From assembly GCA_020725605.1 (NCBI GenBank), contig DYER01000099.1, positions 1-46,034 of the forward strand: a DNA stretch of 46,034 bases. Reading direction: 5' to 3'. Below the pieces are notes generated by a model. That model did no database searches and was not told the DNA's origin. It saw only the letters and a list, made by a program, of their open reading frames with translations. The translations under genes were made by a program, and so were the position numbers. Each line of letters starts with the position of its first letter. Within the stretch, counting starts at the first letter, position 1. Positions 1 to 8,142 of the stretch are shown piece after piece. The DNA is from Ammonifex sp. GTDB lineage: Bacteria; Bacillota; Desulfotomaculia; Desulfotomaculales; DYER01.

Positions 1-345
1 TTCCACCCCGCCGGCCACGTAGATGCGACCCACGCCCGCCCGGATGTAAGCGGCGGCCAGGTTCACGGCGCTCGACCCGGACCCGCACTGCCGGTCCACG
101 GTCAGGCCGGGCACGCCGATCGGCAGGCCGGCCTTGAGGAGCGCCAGGCGCGCCATGCAACCGGGGGCCCCCAGGCAGTGGCCGAAGATAACCTCGTCGA
201 TCTGGCCCGGGTCGGCAAGCCCGCTGCGCCGGACCACCTCCCGGATCACCAGTGCGGCGCAGTCTTCGGGCGGCACGTCCCGCAGGGCCCCGTTCTCCCG
301 GGCAATAGGTGTTCTCACGGCGCCGACTATCACGGCCTCGGGCAT
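1..345 (-). CDS. Thiolase (acetyl-CoA acetyltransferase family), N-terminal part, cut by window edge
   Basis: Reading the minus strand from ATG at 345 gives an open frame to the window edge that starts MPEAVIVGAVRTPIAREN, the classic thiolase N-terminus. About residue 87 lies DRQCGSGSSAV, which carries the nucleophilic cysteine of the thiolase active site. Thiolases of this family cleave acetoacetyl-CoA or 3-ketoacyl-CoA with CoA. A strong ribosome site (AGGAGG, 8 bases before ATG) fixes the start. The frame is missing from the ORF track only because it is open at the edge. It is transcribed away from the ligase-crotonase fusion and has its own sigma-54 promoter at 483-498. It would supply the last step, to two acetyl-CoA, for the crotonyl-CoA pathway encoded further right. 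The C-terminal catalytic His/Cys cannot be seen. Confidence 0.93.
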   Translation of the reverse strand, partial: MPEAVIVGAVRTPIARENGALRDVPPEDCAALVIREVVRRSGLADPGQIDEVIFGHCLGAPGCMARLALLKAGLPIGVPGLTVDRQCGSGSSAVNLAAAYIRAGVGRIYVAGGVE

Positions 346-388
346 TTGGAGTTCCTCCTTTTACCGGGTGTTTGGTGGTGAAATATGC

Positions 389-474
389 ATCCGACCGCCA
401 CGTGTTTAACATTGAAACCTTGGGCGGCGCTCTTGCGTTTCACCGCTGTGACCTCCACGGTGCGGTCTTTTCGG
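389..474. repeat. Dispersed imperfect repeat, copy A (85-86 bp)
   Basis: This stretch aligns by eye with 8143-8227 at roughly three-quarters identity. The shared core runs ATCCGACCGCC, TGTTTAA, TGAAAC, TTTCACCG and GTCTTTTCGG. It contains GTTTAACATTGAAAC and, about 33 bp on, a related element in inverted orientation (GTTTCACCGCTGTGAC). In this copy it lies in the predicted 5' leader of the thiolase transcript. It may be a pair of protein-binding sites or a mobile-element remnant; neither can be settled from sequence alone. Confidence 0.6.
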
Positions 475-482
475 CCTTTCTT

Positions 483-498
483 TGCAACATCCGTGCCA
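483..498 (-). promoter_or_regulatory. Sigma-54 (-24/-12) promoter for the thiolase
   Basis: On the minus strand this reads TGGCACGGATGTTGCA, a full match to the sigma-54 consensus TGGCAC-N5-TTGCA with GG and GC exactly 10 bases apart. Transcription would start near 472, giving a leader of about 127 bases before the thiolase ATG at 345. Confidence 0.85.
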
Positions 499-609
499 GA
501 GCACTCCCTCATGGGCGGTCGGCGGGCGAAGCGCCGGGCCGGAGGTTGGGTTGCGGTGGCGATTCCGGGTGCTGAGCGCAGCGGACGTCTTCGGGGATGG
601 GTTCCCCGG

Positions 610-629
610 GCGGTGCGTAGCGGCACCGC
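610..629. promoter_or_regulatory. Putative enhancer palindrome 1 (sigma-54 activator site)
   Basis: GCGGTGCGTAGCGGCACCGC is a perfect 7-6-7 palindrome of the GyGGTGy-N6-rCACCry type. It lies between the divergent sigma-54 promoters, with its centre about 123 bp from the -24 GG of the thiolase promoter, a normal enhancer distance. The same motif class occurs three times upstream of the 13.3-kb operon. Confidence 0.65.
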
Positions 630-684
630 GGGAGGAAGGAAGGATCGTGGCGGAAAAAGGCACTGCCGTGGACCGAAGGACCGT

Positions 685-704
685 CCGGTGACGAAGAGCA
701 CCGC
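685..704. promoter_or_regulatory. Putative enhancer palindrome 2 (sigma-54 activator site)
   Basis: CCGGTGACGAAGAGCACCGC has the GGTG-N8-CACC core with imperfect outer arms. Its centre is exactly 21 bp (two helical turns) from the next palindrome at 706-725, the spacing also seen between the two promoter-proximal sites before the 13.3-kb operon. Confidence 0.65.
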
Positions 705-705
705 C

Positions 706-725
706 GCGGTGTGAGCATGCACCAT
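706..725. promoter_or_regulatory. Putative enhancer palindrome 3 (sigma-54 activator site)
   Basis: GCGGTGTGAGCATGCACCAT has the same two 7-base arms as the site at 13156-13175 (GCGGTGT and GCACCAT) around a different 6-base spacer. Its centre is about 62 bp upstream of the -24 GG of the plus-strand promoter, nearly identical to the arrangement at 13.2 kb. Confidence 0.75.
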
Positions 726-775
726 TTGGGGAGCTTACCGTGCGGGGCGAAGGGGTACCCCGTGGTTATGAAAGT

Positions 776-791
776 TGGTACAAGGATTGCA
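776..791 (+). promoter_or_regulatory. Sigma-54 (-24/-12) promoter toward the ligase-crotonase fusion
   Basis: TGGTACAAGGATTGCA matches TGGCAC-N5-TTGCA with one change (C to T, frequent in real sites), and GG and GC are 10 bases apart. The first gene downstream starts at 1311, so the predicted leader is about 500 bases long. Confidence 0.75.
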
Positions 792-794
792 ATT

Positions 795-1247
795 AGTTAA
801 TGTACGACACTGCGGAAAAGTAGAAAACCAACGGACAGAAGTAGTTGCTTTTAGCAAGTCTCAAGGGGAACGGACGGATCTAGTTCGTGGGGCCCATCGG
901 TCTTGCATCCCGCACAAGATGTGGGTGATAGGAGGAATTGACGCTGGGGGTGCCGCACGCAGAGTTTGTTGGCTGTGGCCAAGGACACGAGCCGCTATAG
1001 GGTCGCGCTACAGGCAAGCGTCTGCGGGCATAGGGTGCAGCGAAACGAGGCAGGGCCCGTGTGGACGACGTAGAGGAACTCGTAAGAGGGGGTAGGAGTC
1101 CGCGGCGGTGGAATTCACGTTTCTCTAATGACGTGGTACGTGGCACGGGAGTGGGGTTCGGTGCTTTTGTGATGCCCGGAGCGAGGCCGAGGTTAGAACT
1201 CACGGCGTTTCTCTAGAATGAAGGGACCTAACTCGAACGGCGGTTGA
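795..1247. other. Long intergenic leader, no intact gene
   Basis: No frame here has a convincing ribosome site, domain or sustained coding character; the short ORFs in the track are arginine/glycine-rich shadows. A possible decayed gene start (AGGAGGAATTGACGCTGGGG near 932) opens a frame beginning LTLGVPHAEFVGCGQG that is soon stopped, so part of this stretch may be a degraded gene. It is otherwise the leader between the sigma-54 promoter at 776 and the fusion gene. Confidence 0.4.
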
Positions 1248-1310
1248 ATGGGGAAGTCCAAACAAACCCAATTCCTGTGGGAGAAGTTGACAATCCAGGA
1301 GGTGGAACCC

Positions 1311-3908
1311 GTGACAGAGAGCCTCTATTTTGAGCAGCTGGAGGCCTGCTGGCGGCGCGTCTGGCCTCATCCGTCTCTCCCGGAGCGGCCTGTCAAACCC
1401 TTCGGGGACCTTCCGATATGCCATTACGTAACCGAATACGCGCGGCGCCGGCCGGAAAGGGATTGTCTCATCTATTACGGACGGCGACTCTCCTACCGGG
1501 AAGTCGACGAATTGAGCAATAGATTCGCCAATTTCCTGCTGGACATGGGCCTAAAGAAGGGCGACAGAGTGGCGCTGATGCTCCCCAACTGCCCGCAGTT
1601 CTACATCGGGTATCTCGGAACGCTGAAGGCGGGCGGCGTCTGCGTGTTGCTGAATCCCCTGTTGAAGGAACTGGACCTGGAGTCCCTGGTGCAGGAAGCG
1701 CAACCGGTAGCCGTCCTGACGCTGGACCAGCTTTACCCCCTGGTGAGCGGGGTGGTGGCGAGGGTTAACCCCTCCGCCCGCGTGATCCCAACAAGCTTTG
1801 CGGAATTCCTGCCGCCCGAGCCCGAGATACCGTTGCATCCCACCATGCAGGGGGCGGCACCCCTTGGGGAAACCTCGGCCTACCTGTCCTCGCTTTTAGA
1901 GAAGAGTTCGGCGGCCCCGCCGCCGGTGCAAATCTCACCCGAGGACTACGCCACCATGAACTTTACCGGCGGAACCACCGGGTTACCCAAGGCCGTGCTG
2001 CACCGCCACCGCAACATCATCTACACAGCGGCCTGTATCTACACCTACAATTACGCTCATTTGCTTGTGGAAGACCATTCCGGAAGACCCGTAGATTTTC
2101 AGGGTTTCCTGGACGCAATATACCGGGACGAGGTGGCCATGGCGGCCATGCCGATTTTCTGGATCGCCGGCAAAGACGTCGGTGTGGACGGCCCGCTTTT
2201 CGGCGGCTCCACCATCGTTCCCATCACGCGCTGGGACCCTGCGGTGGCCATGGAAGCCATTGATAGGTACCGGGTAACCACCATGTACGCACCGTTTGAT
2301 CTTTACTGGGAGATCCTGACCCATCCGGCGCAGGACCGGTACAGCCTGAAAAGTTTGCGACTCTGCGTGGGGTCGAGCTTTATAAAGGGTCTCAGCCGGG
2401 AACTGCGGGAAAGGTGGCGTCTCCGCACGGGAGCCATTCTCCGCGAGGCGGCCTACGGCCTAACCGAGACGCACACCTGCGACACCATGACGGGGGGCTT
2501 TCACAGGGGGGACCTCGACATCGAGCGGAGCCAGACCTACGGTGGGGCGTTCTGCGGTATTCCCCAGCCGGGAACGCTCGTCAAGATCGTGGACCCGGAG
2601 AGCGGAGAGCTGTTGGGTCCCGGCCAGAAGGGTGAGATCGTGATCAAGTCGCCCTCGGTTGTCGAGGGGTATCTTAATAAGCCCGAGGAAACGGCCAAAT
2701 CCTTCCGCGAGGGCTGGCTCCACACCGGGGATATCGGCATGTACGACGAGGACGGCTTTTTGTACTACATTTCCCGAACCAAGTACATGCTCAAGGTTTC
2801 GGGCGTCAGCGTCTACCCTACCCAGATTGAGATGCTCCTGCTGAAACACCCCGCGATTGAACTGGTGGGTGTGATCGGGGCGGATGACCCGGTAAAGGGG
2901 CAGGTACCCATCGCCTACGTAAAGCTGAAGGAAGGTTTTCCCGCGGTAACCGAAGCCGAGTTAATCGACTGGTGCCGCAAGAATATGGCGGCCTACAACG
3001 TACCTCAGCGGATCATCATCGAAAGTTCGCTGCCGTTGTCGGCCACGGGCAAGGTTATCAGAGAAGAGCTGGTGCGCGACTACGCCCGCAGGTTCGCGGC
3101 TGGATGTTCACCATCGGAGGAGAAACGAGGAGGCCAATTCAGGAGCTATCGCAATCTCTCGTTGGAATGGCGTGGATCCGTTCTGTACATCACCATCAAC
3201 CGTCCGGGAGCCTTGAACGCCCTCAATCGGGAGACGCTGGAAGAGATTATCGCGGTGTTGCGCACCGAGGCGCGGGAGGCGCGGGTGATCGTTTTTACCG
3301 GGGCGGGGAACAAGGCTTTCGTAGGCGGGTCGGACATACGCGAGATGGACGGAATGGACGCGCTCAAGTTCCGGGAGTACATGCGCGTATTCGCGGAAGC
3401 CATAGGGCTGATAAGAAGTATAGAGAAGCCCACCATCGCCGCCGTGAACGGTGTGGCTTTCGGGGGCGGCAATGCGCTGGCTCTTTCGTGCGACTTCGTG
3501 GTAGCAGCCGAGGGAGCCCAGTTCGGCCAGCAGGAAATCAACGTCGGCATTTTCGGTGGCGCGAGCCTTCTCACTGCTTTGGTGGGTAGGATACGGGCGG
3601 CGGACGTTGTCTTTACGGGCAGGGCACTCGACGCGCGCGAAGCCCATGCCTGGGGACTGGTGACCCGGGTGGTGCCGGCGGACGCACTGGCCGAAGAAGT
3701 GGCGAGGCTGGCGGAACATCTTGCCAGCCGCCCCCCCAAAGCCCTGGCGCTGGCCAAGCAAGCGATCAATTACGCCATGGCGGTGCCCCCGGATGCGGCC
3801 GCAACTTACGAGAGAGAACTCATCAGTTTGTGCTTTGACACTCGAGATCAGAAGGAGGGGATGCGTGCCTTCCTGGAGCGCAGGAAACCGGTATTCACGG
3901 GTGAGTAG
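1311..3908 (+). CDS. Fusion protein: AMP-forming acyl-CoA ligase + enoyl-CoA hydratase/isomerase
   Basis: Residues 1 to about 605 are an ANL-superfamily acyl-CoA ligase: ATP-binding loop FTGGTTGLPK (near 215), YGLTET, the hinge region WLHTGDIGMYDEDG and a C-terminal SATGKV with the adenylation lysine. From about residue 610 to the end is a crotonase domain with the oxyanion-hole loop NGVAFGGGNALAL and FGQQEINVG. In mitochondrial enoyl-CoA hydratase the two catalytic glutamates fall at GGGcEL and FGQPE; here the first is Ala (GGGNAL) and the second is kept, so hydration may be altered or replaced by isomerase- or hydrolase-like chemistry. I chose GTG at 1311 because AGGAGG lies 8 bases upstream; the longer track start (ATG 1248) has no ribosome site. 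The fusion would activate an acid and act on its CoA ester in one polypeptide. It lies behind a sigma-54 promoter, divergent from the thiolase. Confidence 0.9.
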   Translation: MTESLYFEQLEACWRRVWPHPSLPERPVKPFGDLPICHYVTEYARRRPERDCLIYYGRRLSYREVDELSNRFANFLLDMGLKKGDRVALMLPNCPQFYIGYLGTLKAGGVCVLLNPLLKELDLESLVQEAQPVAVLTLDQLYPLVSGVVARVNPSARVIPTSFAEFLPPEPEIPLHPTMQGAAPLGETSAYLSSLLEKSSAAPPPVQISPEDYATMNFTGGTTGLPKAVLHRHRNIIYTAACIYTYNYAHLLVEDHSGRPVDFQGFLDAIYRDEVAMAAMPIFWIAGKDVGVDGPLFGGSTIVPITRWDPAVAMEAIDRYRVTTMYAPFDLYWEILTHPAQDRYSLKSLRLCVGSSFIKGLSRELRERWRLRTGAILREAAYGLTETHTCDTMTGGFHRGDLDIERSQTYGGAFCGIPQPGTLVKIVDPESGELLGPGQKGEIVIKSPSVVEGYLNKPEETAKSFREGWLHTGDIGMYDEDGFLYYISRTKYMLKVSGVSVYPTQIEMLLLKHPAIELVGVIGADDPVKGQVPIAYVKLKEGFPAVTEAELIDWCRKNMAAYNVPQRIIIESSLPLSATGKVIREELVRDYARRFAAGCSPSEEKRGGQFRSYRNLSLEWRGSVLYITINRPGALNALNRETLEEIIAVLRTEAREARVIVFTGAGNKAFVGGSDIREMDGMDALKFREYMRVFAEAIGLIRSIEKPTIAAVNGVAFGGGNALALSCDFVVAAEGAQFGQQEINVGIFGGASLLTALVGRIRAADVVFTGRALDAREAHAWGLVTRVVPADALAEEVARLAEHLASRPPKALALAKQAINYAMAVPPDAAATYERELISLCFDTRDQKEGMRAFLERRKPVFTGE

Positions 3909-3977
3909 TGCAGCCGACTGTTACTGTTTTCTTTCATTATACAGTAGCTATGGCAATCAGATGAGGGGGTGTACGGC

Positions 3978-4181
3978 ATGTCTCCCGTCATTAGAATGTC
4001 GGGGAATGACTTCGTCATTCTGGCTATGATTGTGGTTGCTACGCTTATTATCTATGTTCCCTGGCACTTCGATATAAAGATAAAGGGTCTGTGCCTGATG
4101 GGCTGGATGCTAATCGGGTTGTACTTTCTTGCCCCGGTAGTTTCCTTGATCCTCATCGGTAGAGAAAAGGAAAGACGCTAA
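3978..4181 (+). CDS. Small two-helix membrane protein, possible symporter partner
   Basis: A 67-residue protein with two hydrophobic segments (about residues 9-27 and 37-60) and a basic tail GREKERR. It sits 66 bases before the sodium:solute symporter gene on the same strand. Several SSS transporters are encoded next to a short integral membrane subunit, so a role as accessory subunit is inferred from position and topology only. The ATG at 3978 is preferred over GTG at 3969 because AGGGGG lies about 9 bases before it. No family could be assigned from sequence reading. Base composition is less GC-rich than in the flanking metabolic genes. Confidence 0.65.
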   Translation: MSPVIRMSGNDFVILAMIVVATLIIYVPWHFDIKIKGLCLMGWMLIGLYFLAPVVSLILIGREKERR

Positions 4182-4247
4182 TGGCTTGCTGCCGCCGACT
4201 GCAAAGGGCGCGCTTGAAAATGATGAAGGTGGAAAGGGGATTGGGTT

Positions 4248-5705
4248 GTGGCGAAAGGCGTTGAGCTGAGCATTGTAATCCTGTACTTCTTGCTATGCAT
4301 CGGAATAGGCGTTTGGTCGCGAAGGTTAGTGGCAAACAGGGCTGAGGAATACTGGGCTGCCGGCAGAAGTATTGGGACATTTCTTAACTCATGGGCTATC
4401 CTAGCTGCCCTCACCAGTGGAGGGTCCACGCTGGCTGCGCCAGGTACAGCTTATAAGCTGGGTGTGCCTTACGGGTCTAGCCTGGTTGCGGGAGCAATCT
4501 GTGGCTTTTCGTTGGCTTCGGTATTGGTAGCCAGGTATTTGCGAAATGCCGAGGTATACACGGTTCCAGAATTTCTGGGTAAACGCTATAACGATAATAA
4601 AACGATTGGGATACTTGTACCAATAATTGTTCTCCTTACGAACGGGATGTATATGGTGGCGCAGCTCAAGGCTACGGGGTTAGTTATTAGCTGGTTGACG
4701 GGACTGCCGTACGTCTACGGATTGGTTATTGGAACAGTCACCTTTATCCTGTATGTTTCCATCGGTGGCATGTGGGCAGTGACCTACACTGACGTCATAC
4801 AGGGAATGCTTTTAACCTTTGTCACCATAGCCTTAACAGTTACAGCGGTAGCGAGGTTCGGGCTGGGAAATATGGCTACTCACGTTGTCACAGATGCGCC
4901 TCAGCTGGGCTCGATCGCGGCAGCTTTACCCTATTCCTCCTACGTGGGTGGTTTTATAAGTTGGGCGCTGGCCGTTTGCGTGCTGCCACATTTGATGATG
5001 CGCGTGTTTACTGCTCGGAACGTAAGGTCCGCGCGTCTTTCACTTAATTATGGGATGTTAATCTATGCGTTTGTAATGGCCTCTGCTGTATTGCTTGCGA
5101 TGGCATGTAGCTTTCTGCCGTCGGACGTGCTACGTCGTGTGCCGGCCGACCAGTACCTACTGAACTTGGGCGACATGCTCTTTGGCCCGATAATGAAGGG
5201 TGTTCTGGTAGCCGGGGTTGCGGCTGCGGTAATGTCGACTGCAAGCGGTTTGTTACTGGCATGCAGTGCCGCTTTTACCAATGATCTTTACAAGCAATAC
5301 ATCCGGCCTAACACATCTGAGCGCGAGGTAGTTCGTGTAGCTCTTGTTACCACCTGGGTAGTTGGCGTAGCCACATTGATCCTGTCCATTAAGCCTCCGC
5401 CGTTCCTGGTGGTGCTGTATACGGCGGCCGTGGCCTTTCTAGTGAGTTCTTTGTTTGCACCCCTTATCCTGGGAATTTGGTGGCGCAGGATGAATACCGC
5501 TGGTGCAATCGCAGGGTTGATAGTTGGAGCTGTTACCTTCAGTATATGCTTCTTTGGATTAGATATGCCGGCATCAACAGAGATTCTGGTTGCGCTACCC
5601 CTATCACTTGTGGCAGCCGTGGTTGCCAGTCTGTGTACGAAACCGCCTGCACCCGAGGAGATATCTTTCTTGAGGAAAATTCACGAGGCAGGATTAGGTG
5701 GTTGA
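4248..5705 (+). CDS. Sodium:solute symporter (SSS family)
   Basis: A 485-residue polytopic membrane protein with many hydrophobic segments. It carries SSS hallmarks: an N-terminal EEYWAAGRSIGTFLNSWA segment and the family signature GGMWAVTYTDVIQG. The family couples uptake of small organic solutes (carboxylates, amino acids, pantothenate, proline) to sodium. Placed among acyl-CoA ligases and hydratases, a carboxylate substrate is the best guess. Start GTG follows AAAGGGG. The gene is visibly richer in A+T than its neighbours, which could mean separate acquisition. The substrate cannot be told from sequence. Confidence 0.88.
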   Translation: MAKGVELSIVILYFLLCIGIGVWSRRLVANRAEEYWAAGRSIGTFLNSWAILAALTSGGSTLAAPGTAYKLGVPYGSSLVAGAICGFSLASVLVARYLRNAEVYTVPEFLGKRYNDNKTIGILVPIIVLLTNGMYMVAQLKATGLVISWLTGLPYVYGLVIGTVTFILYVSIGGMWAVTYTDVIQGMLLTFVTIALTVTAVARFGLGNMATHVVTDAPQLGSIAAALPYSSYVGGFISWALAVCVLPHLMMRVFTARNVRSARLSLNYGMLIYAFVMASAVLLAMACSFLPSDVLRRVPADQYLLNLGDMLFGPIMKGVLVAGVAAAVMSTASGLLLACSAAFTNDLYKQYIRPNTSEREVVRVALVTTWVVGVATLILSIKPPPFLVVLYTAAVAFLVSSLFAPLILGIWWRRMNTAGAIAGLIVGAVTFSICFFGLDMPASTEILVALPLSLVAAVVASLCTKPPAPEEISFLRKIHEAGLGG

Positions 5706-5872
5706 AAACCTATCTTTCCAGCCCTTAGCTGAAGAGGTCACGAACCTCTGGCACACGGAACGGAGCGTGGCTGCCCCAGCTTCCTATCGTAAATGCGGTT
5801 CCGGGCATTGCTTAGTACGGCTCCACATGAGTTGCTATCCCTTTTTGGCTGGCGTGTGTCCCGCTCGCTCCC

Positions 5873-6848
5873 GTGCTCCGTAGACCGGGTTACGGAGAAC
5901 ATGACTATGACGAAACGGCAAATGAATACAGGCTTAACAAGAGCTTCAGCGAGTACTGGGATAGGATTAGGGAATCTAAAGCTACCTGCGCTATACTATT
6001 GGAGGTTGTTATCCCTTTGCTAATGAGCAGGCGCGTGAGCCCATATGACCGAGAAAATACCTTAAACAAGGCGTACATGCAACCATTACCTAAATACTAC
6101 CACCAAGTAGCTGAGAGATTTGGATTCGATTTTGTACTTGCTGGATACGGGCAAACGGAAGCGGGAAATGCGTTCTTTGCTATAATTGATGAGCTACCTG
6201 GAGAGATGGGAACACCGGAAGAGCTATAAGAGGGCTTGTCAAAGGATGAGATCAGGGAGCCGGCAAGGGTGGATGGTTACTTGTAACAGGCGATTCGGCC
6301 CTCAAAAAGGGGTTTGCGGGGAAACCGTCGCACTGGTAGACGCCATAGTAGTAGATGACGGTGATCAGGAACTCGGTGTGGGCCAGGTTGGTGAGATTTG
6401 TTTTGGACCAAAGTTGCCATGGAGTATGTTGAATACTTTAGAAGCATTGATACACCGGCTGAGGCTTTTCGAAATTGTTGGTTTCATTCAGGGGACGTTG
6501 GTTAGAGGGACGAGGAAGTGTTGTAGATCGGAAAGGGTGGGTCATACGGCGTCGGGGGGAAGAATATATCATCATATCAAGTGGAGGACTTCGTTAGCAA
6601 TCACCCCAAAGTTAAAGTGTCTGCCGCATTTCTGGTACCGACGAAGGTGGGCGGTGAGGATGAGGTCGCAGTAGTTGTTGCAGTAAATGGGGGGTGTTGG
6701 CCGAGATGAGTTGAGAAAGCGGCTTGAAATAGAAATGTCGGGGTTTATGGTACAAACTACATAAAGCATGGATGATTTACCAAGAACTCCAACGAACAAG
6801 ATAGAGAAGTTGTACTTCGGAAGCGTATGGTTAAAGAGCCGGGGCTAA
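5873..6848 (+). pseudogene. Decayed AMP-forming acyl-CoA ligase
   Basis: Pieces of one ANL-family ligase can be followed through several frames. An open stretch to 6229 contains YGQTEAGNAFFAIIDELPGE. Further on, QELGVGQVGEICFGPKLPWS, then SSYQVEDF and HPKVKVSAAFLVPTKVGGED, and finally DDLPRTPTNKIEK just before a stop at 6846-6848. These are the middle and C-terminal motifs of an acyl-CoA synthetase of the CaiC-like type, in order but separated by frameshifts and stops. The N-terminal half with the ATP-binding loop is missing. The region 5706-5872 contains no recognisable gene and may hold more of the debris. Confidence 0.85.
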
Positions 6849-6863
6849 GAGGGAGGAAGGGGC

Positions 6864-7349
6864 ATGAGTAAGCGAGGCGTAGGAGATATATATTTCGAGG
6901 ATTTAGAAATCGGTAGGACGTTTAGCTCCCCCGAAGTAACGATAACGGCTTGTGAGGTCGATATTTACTCTTTTCTGACGGGGCATGCCCACCCGATAGA
7001 TAACGCACGCAACATTCACATCAACTCGGATTACGCCAGGAGTCTGGGCTTGAAGGACCGGGTGGTTCCGGGGTTGCAGTTGGTGTCCTACACCACAAAG
7101 CTGGCTGGGTTAATTGGGCTGTGGGGAAGGGTGCTACTTTTTCTAGGCCTGGACAGCATCAGATTCCTGCACCCCGTTTTTCCCGATGACAGGGTGCGCC
7201 TTGACATAGAAGTCGTTGACAGGAGGGAGGCGGACAAGTGGCCAGACCGGGGCGTCGTGACCTTTAGGTACGTCATGAAGAACCAGGAAGACAAGGTGGT
7301 ACTGACTGGCGAAGCCTCTTATCAGTTCTTGAAGCGGGTAGCTGGATAG
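6864..7349 (+). CDS. MaoC-like hotdog-fold hydratase/dehydratase
   Basis: A 161-residue single-hotdog protein. The N-terminal FEDLEIGRTFSSPEVTIT, the loop FLTGHAHPIDNARNIHINSD and VVPGLQLVS match the MaoC/(R)-hydratase fold. Classical (R)-specific enoyl-CoA hydratases carry a G-D-x-N-P-x-H motif; here Asp is replaced by His (TGHAHP) and several residues are inserted before the conserved His. It may act on an unusual acyl-CoA or have a different mechanism. GGGAGGAAGG just before ATG makes the start certain. It follows directly on the decayed ligase, so the two were probably once co-transcribed. Confidence 0.8.
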   Translation: MSKRGVGDIYFEDLEIGRTFSSPEVTITACEVDIYSFLTGHAHPIDNARNIHINSDYARSLGLKDRVVPGLQLVSYTTKLAGLIGLWGRVLLFLGLDSIRFLHPVFPDDRVRLDIEVVDRREADKWPDRGVVTFRYVMKNQEDKVVLTGEASYQFLKRVAG

Positions 7350-7596
7350 CCGGTTCTCGATAATAGCTCTCTTCAAAAAAACATTGGCCAGAACATATCA
7401 CGAATATGATACCATTTGGCAGAAGGTTTGTTCCAGGAATTAAGTAACTGGCCGTTTCGGGTTTTCCGGCGAGTTTGGTAAGCGGTCGGAGCTAGAGAAT
7501 TTCTTTTGTGAACACGGAAATGACTTGGCGAAACAGTCTTGAGTGCCGGAAAGAAATACAAGGATTGCACTTGCGAAGTGATGGAAGAAGTAGCCC

Positions 7597-7615
7597 AAAA
7601 ACCAGCTTGGTTTTT
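7597..7615. terminator. Possible bidirectional intrinsic terminator
   Basis: AAAAACCA-GCT-TGGTTTTT forms an 8-bp stem with a 3-base loop, and the T-rich arm doubles as the U tract on either strand. It lies 250 bases after the MaoC-like gene and before the broken transposase. The stem is short and A/T-rich, so strength is uncertain. The rest of 7350-7727 holds no supported gene. Confidence 0.4.
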
Positions 7616-7727
7616 CCTAGTATACCTCAGCGTTACATCGAGATCCGGCTTTTGGCGACCCGACCCTAAGATAAAGGAGTGTTCTCTTTACCAGTTAATC
7701 AAAGAAAAGGCGCCGTCCCGACATTTC

Positions 7728-8140
7728 TTTCCCCTGCTTTTTCGACCAGGAAATCTTCAGCCGCGTGTTCCCGGGGGGCCATCCCCTGGTGCTGATCAAG
7801 AAATATGTGACTTCTCCTTCGTGAACGAGCATGCCGTACGTTACTACCACGCGGAGCTCGGGTGCCCGAGCTTTCCGCCCGAGGTGCTCTTTCGGGTGCT
7901 GTTCCTGGAGGTGTGGGCCAGCCTTTCGGCCCCCTGGGCGTGCCGGGAGCCGAATACAACGTGGTCTACCGCTGGTTTTGCGGCCTGGGCTGGGAGGACC
8001 CGTGGCCGGCGACACCACCCTGGTTGTCTTGAGAAGGCCCCTGGGCGAGGACGGCTTCCGGCGCCGGTTCGAGCGGGTGGTGCGGCAGGCAAAAAGGAGA
8101 AGGGCCTTTTACGGGGTAAGTGGGCCATTGCGGACGGCGC
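7728..8140 (+). pseudogene. Broken IS1182/IS5-type transposase, N-terminal fragment
   Basis: Three frames must be joined to read one protein: FDQEIFSRVFPGGHPLVLIK, then DFSFVNEHAVRYYHAELGCP with PPEVLFRVLFLEVW, then EYNVVYRWFCGLGWEDP, then GEDGFRRRFERVV and EKGLLRGKWAIADG. This is the N-terminal (DUF772-like) domain of IS1182-family transposases. The DDE catalytic core is absent, as the sequence stops at KWAIADG and runs straight into repeat copy B. At least three frameshifts make it inactive. Confidence 0.8.
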
Positions 8141-8142
8141 AA

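Noticed and set aside
1287-1292. TTGACA just before the fusion gene
   Set aside because: It is only 19 bases from the GTG start, so it cannot be the -35 box of a promoter for this gene.
7557-7570. TACAAGGATTGCA, identical over 13 bases to part of the sigma-54 promoter at 776-791
   Set aside because: The essential -24 GG is AA here and no gene follows; at most a decayed promoter.
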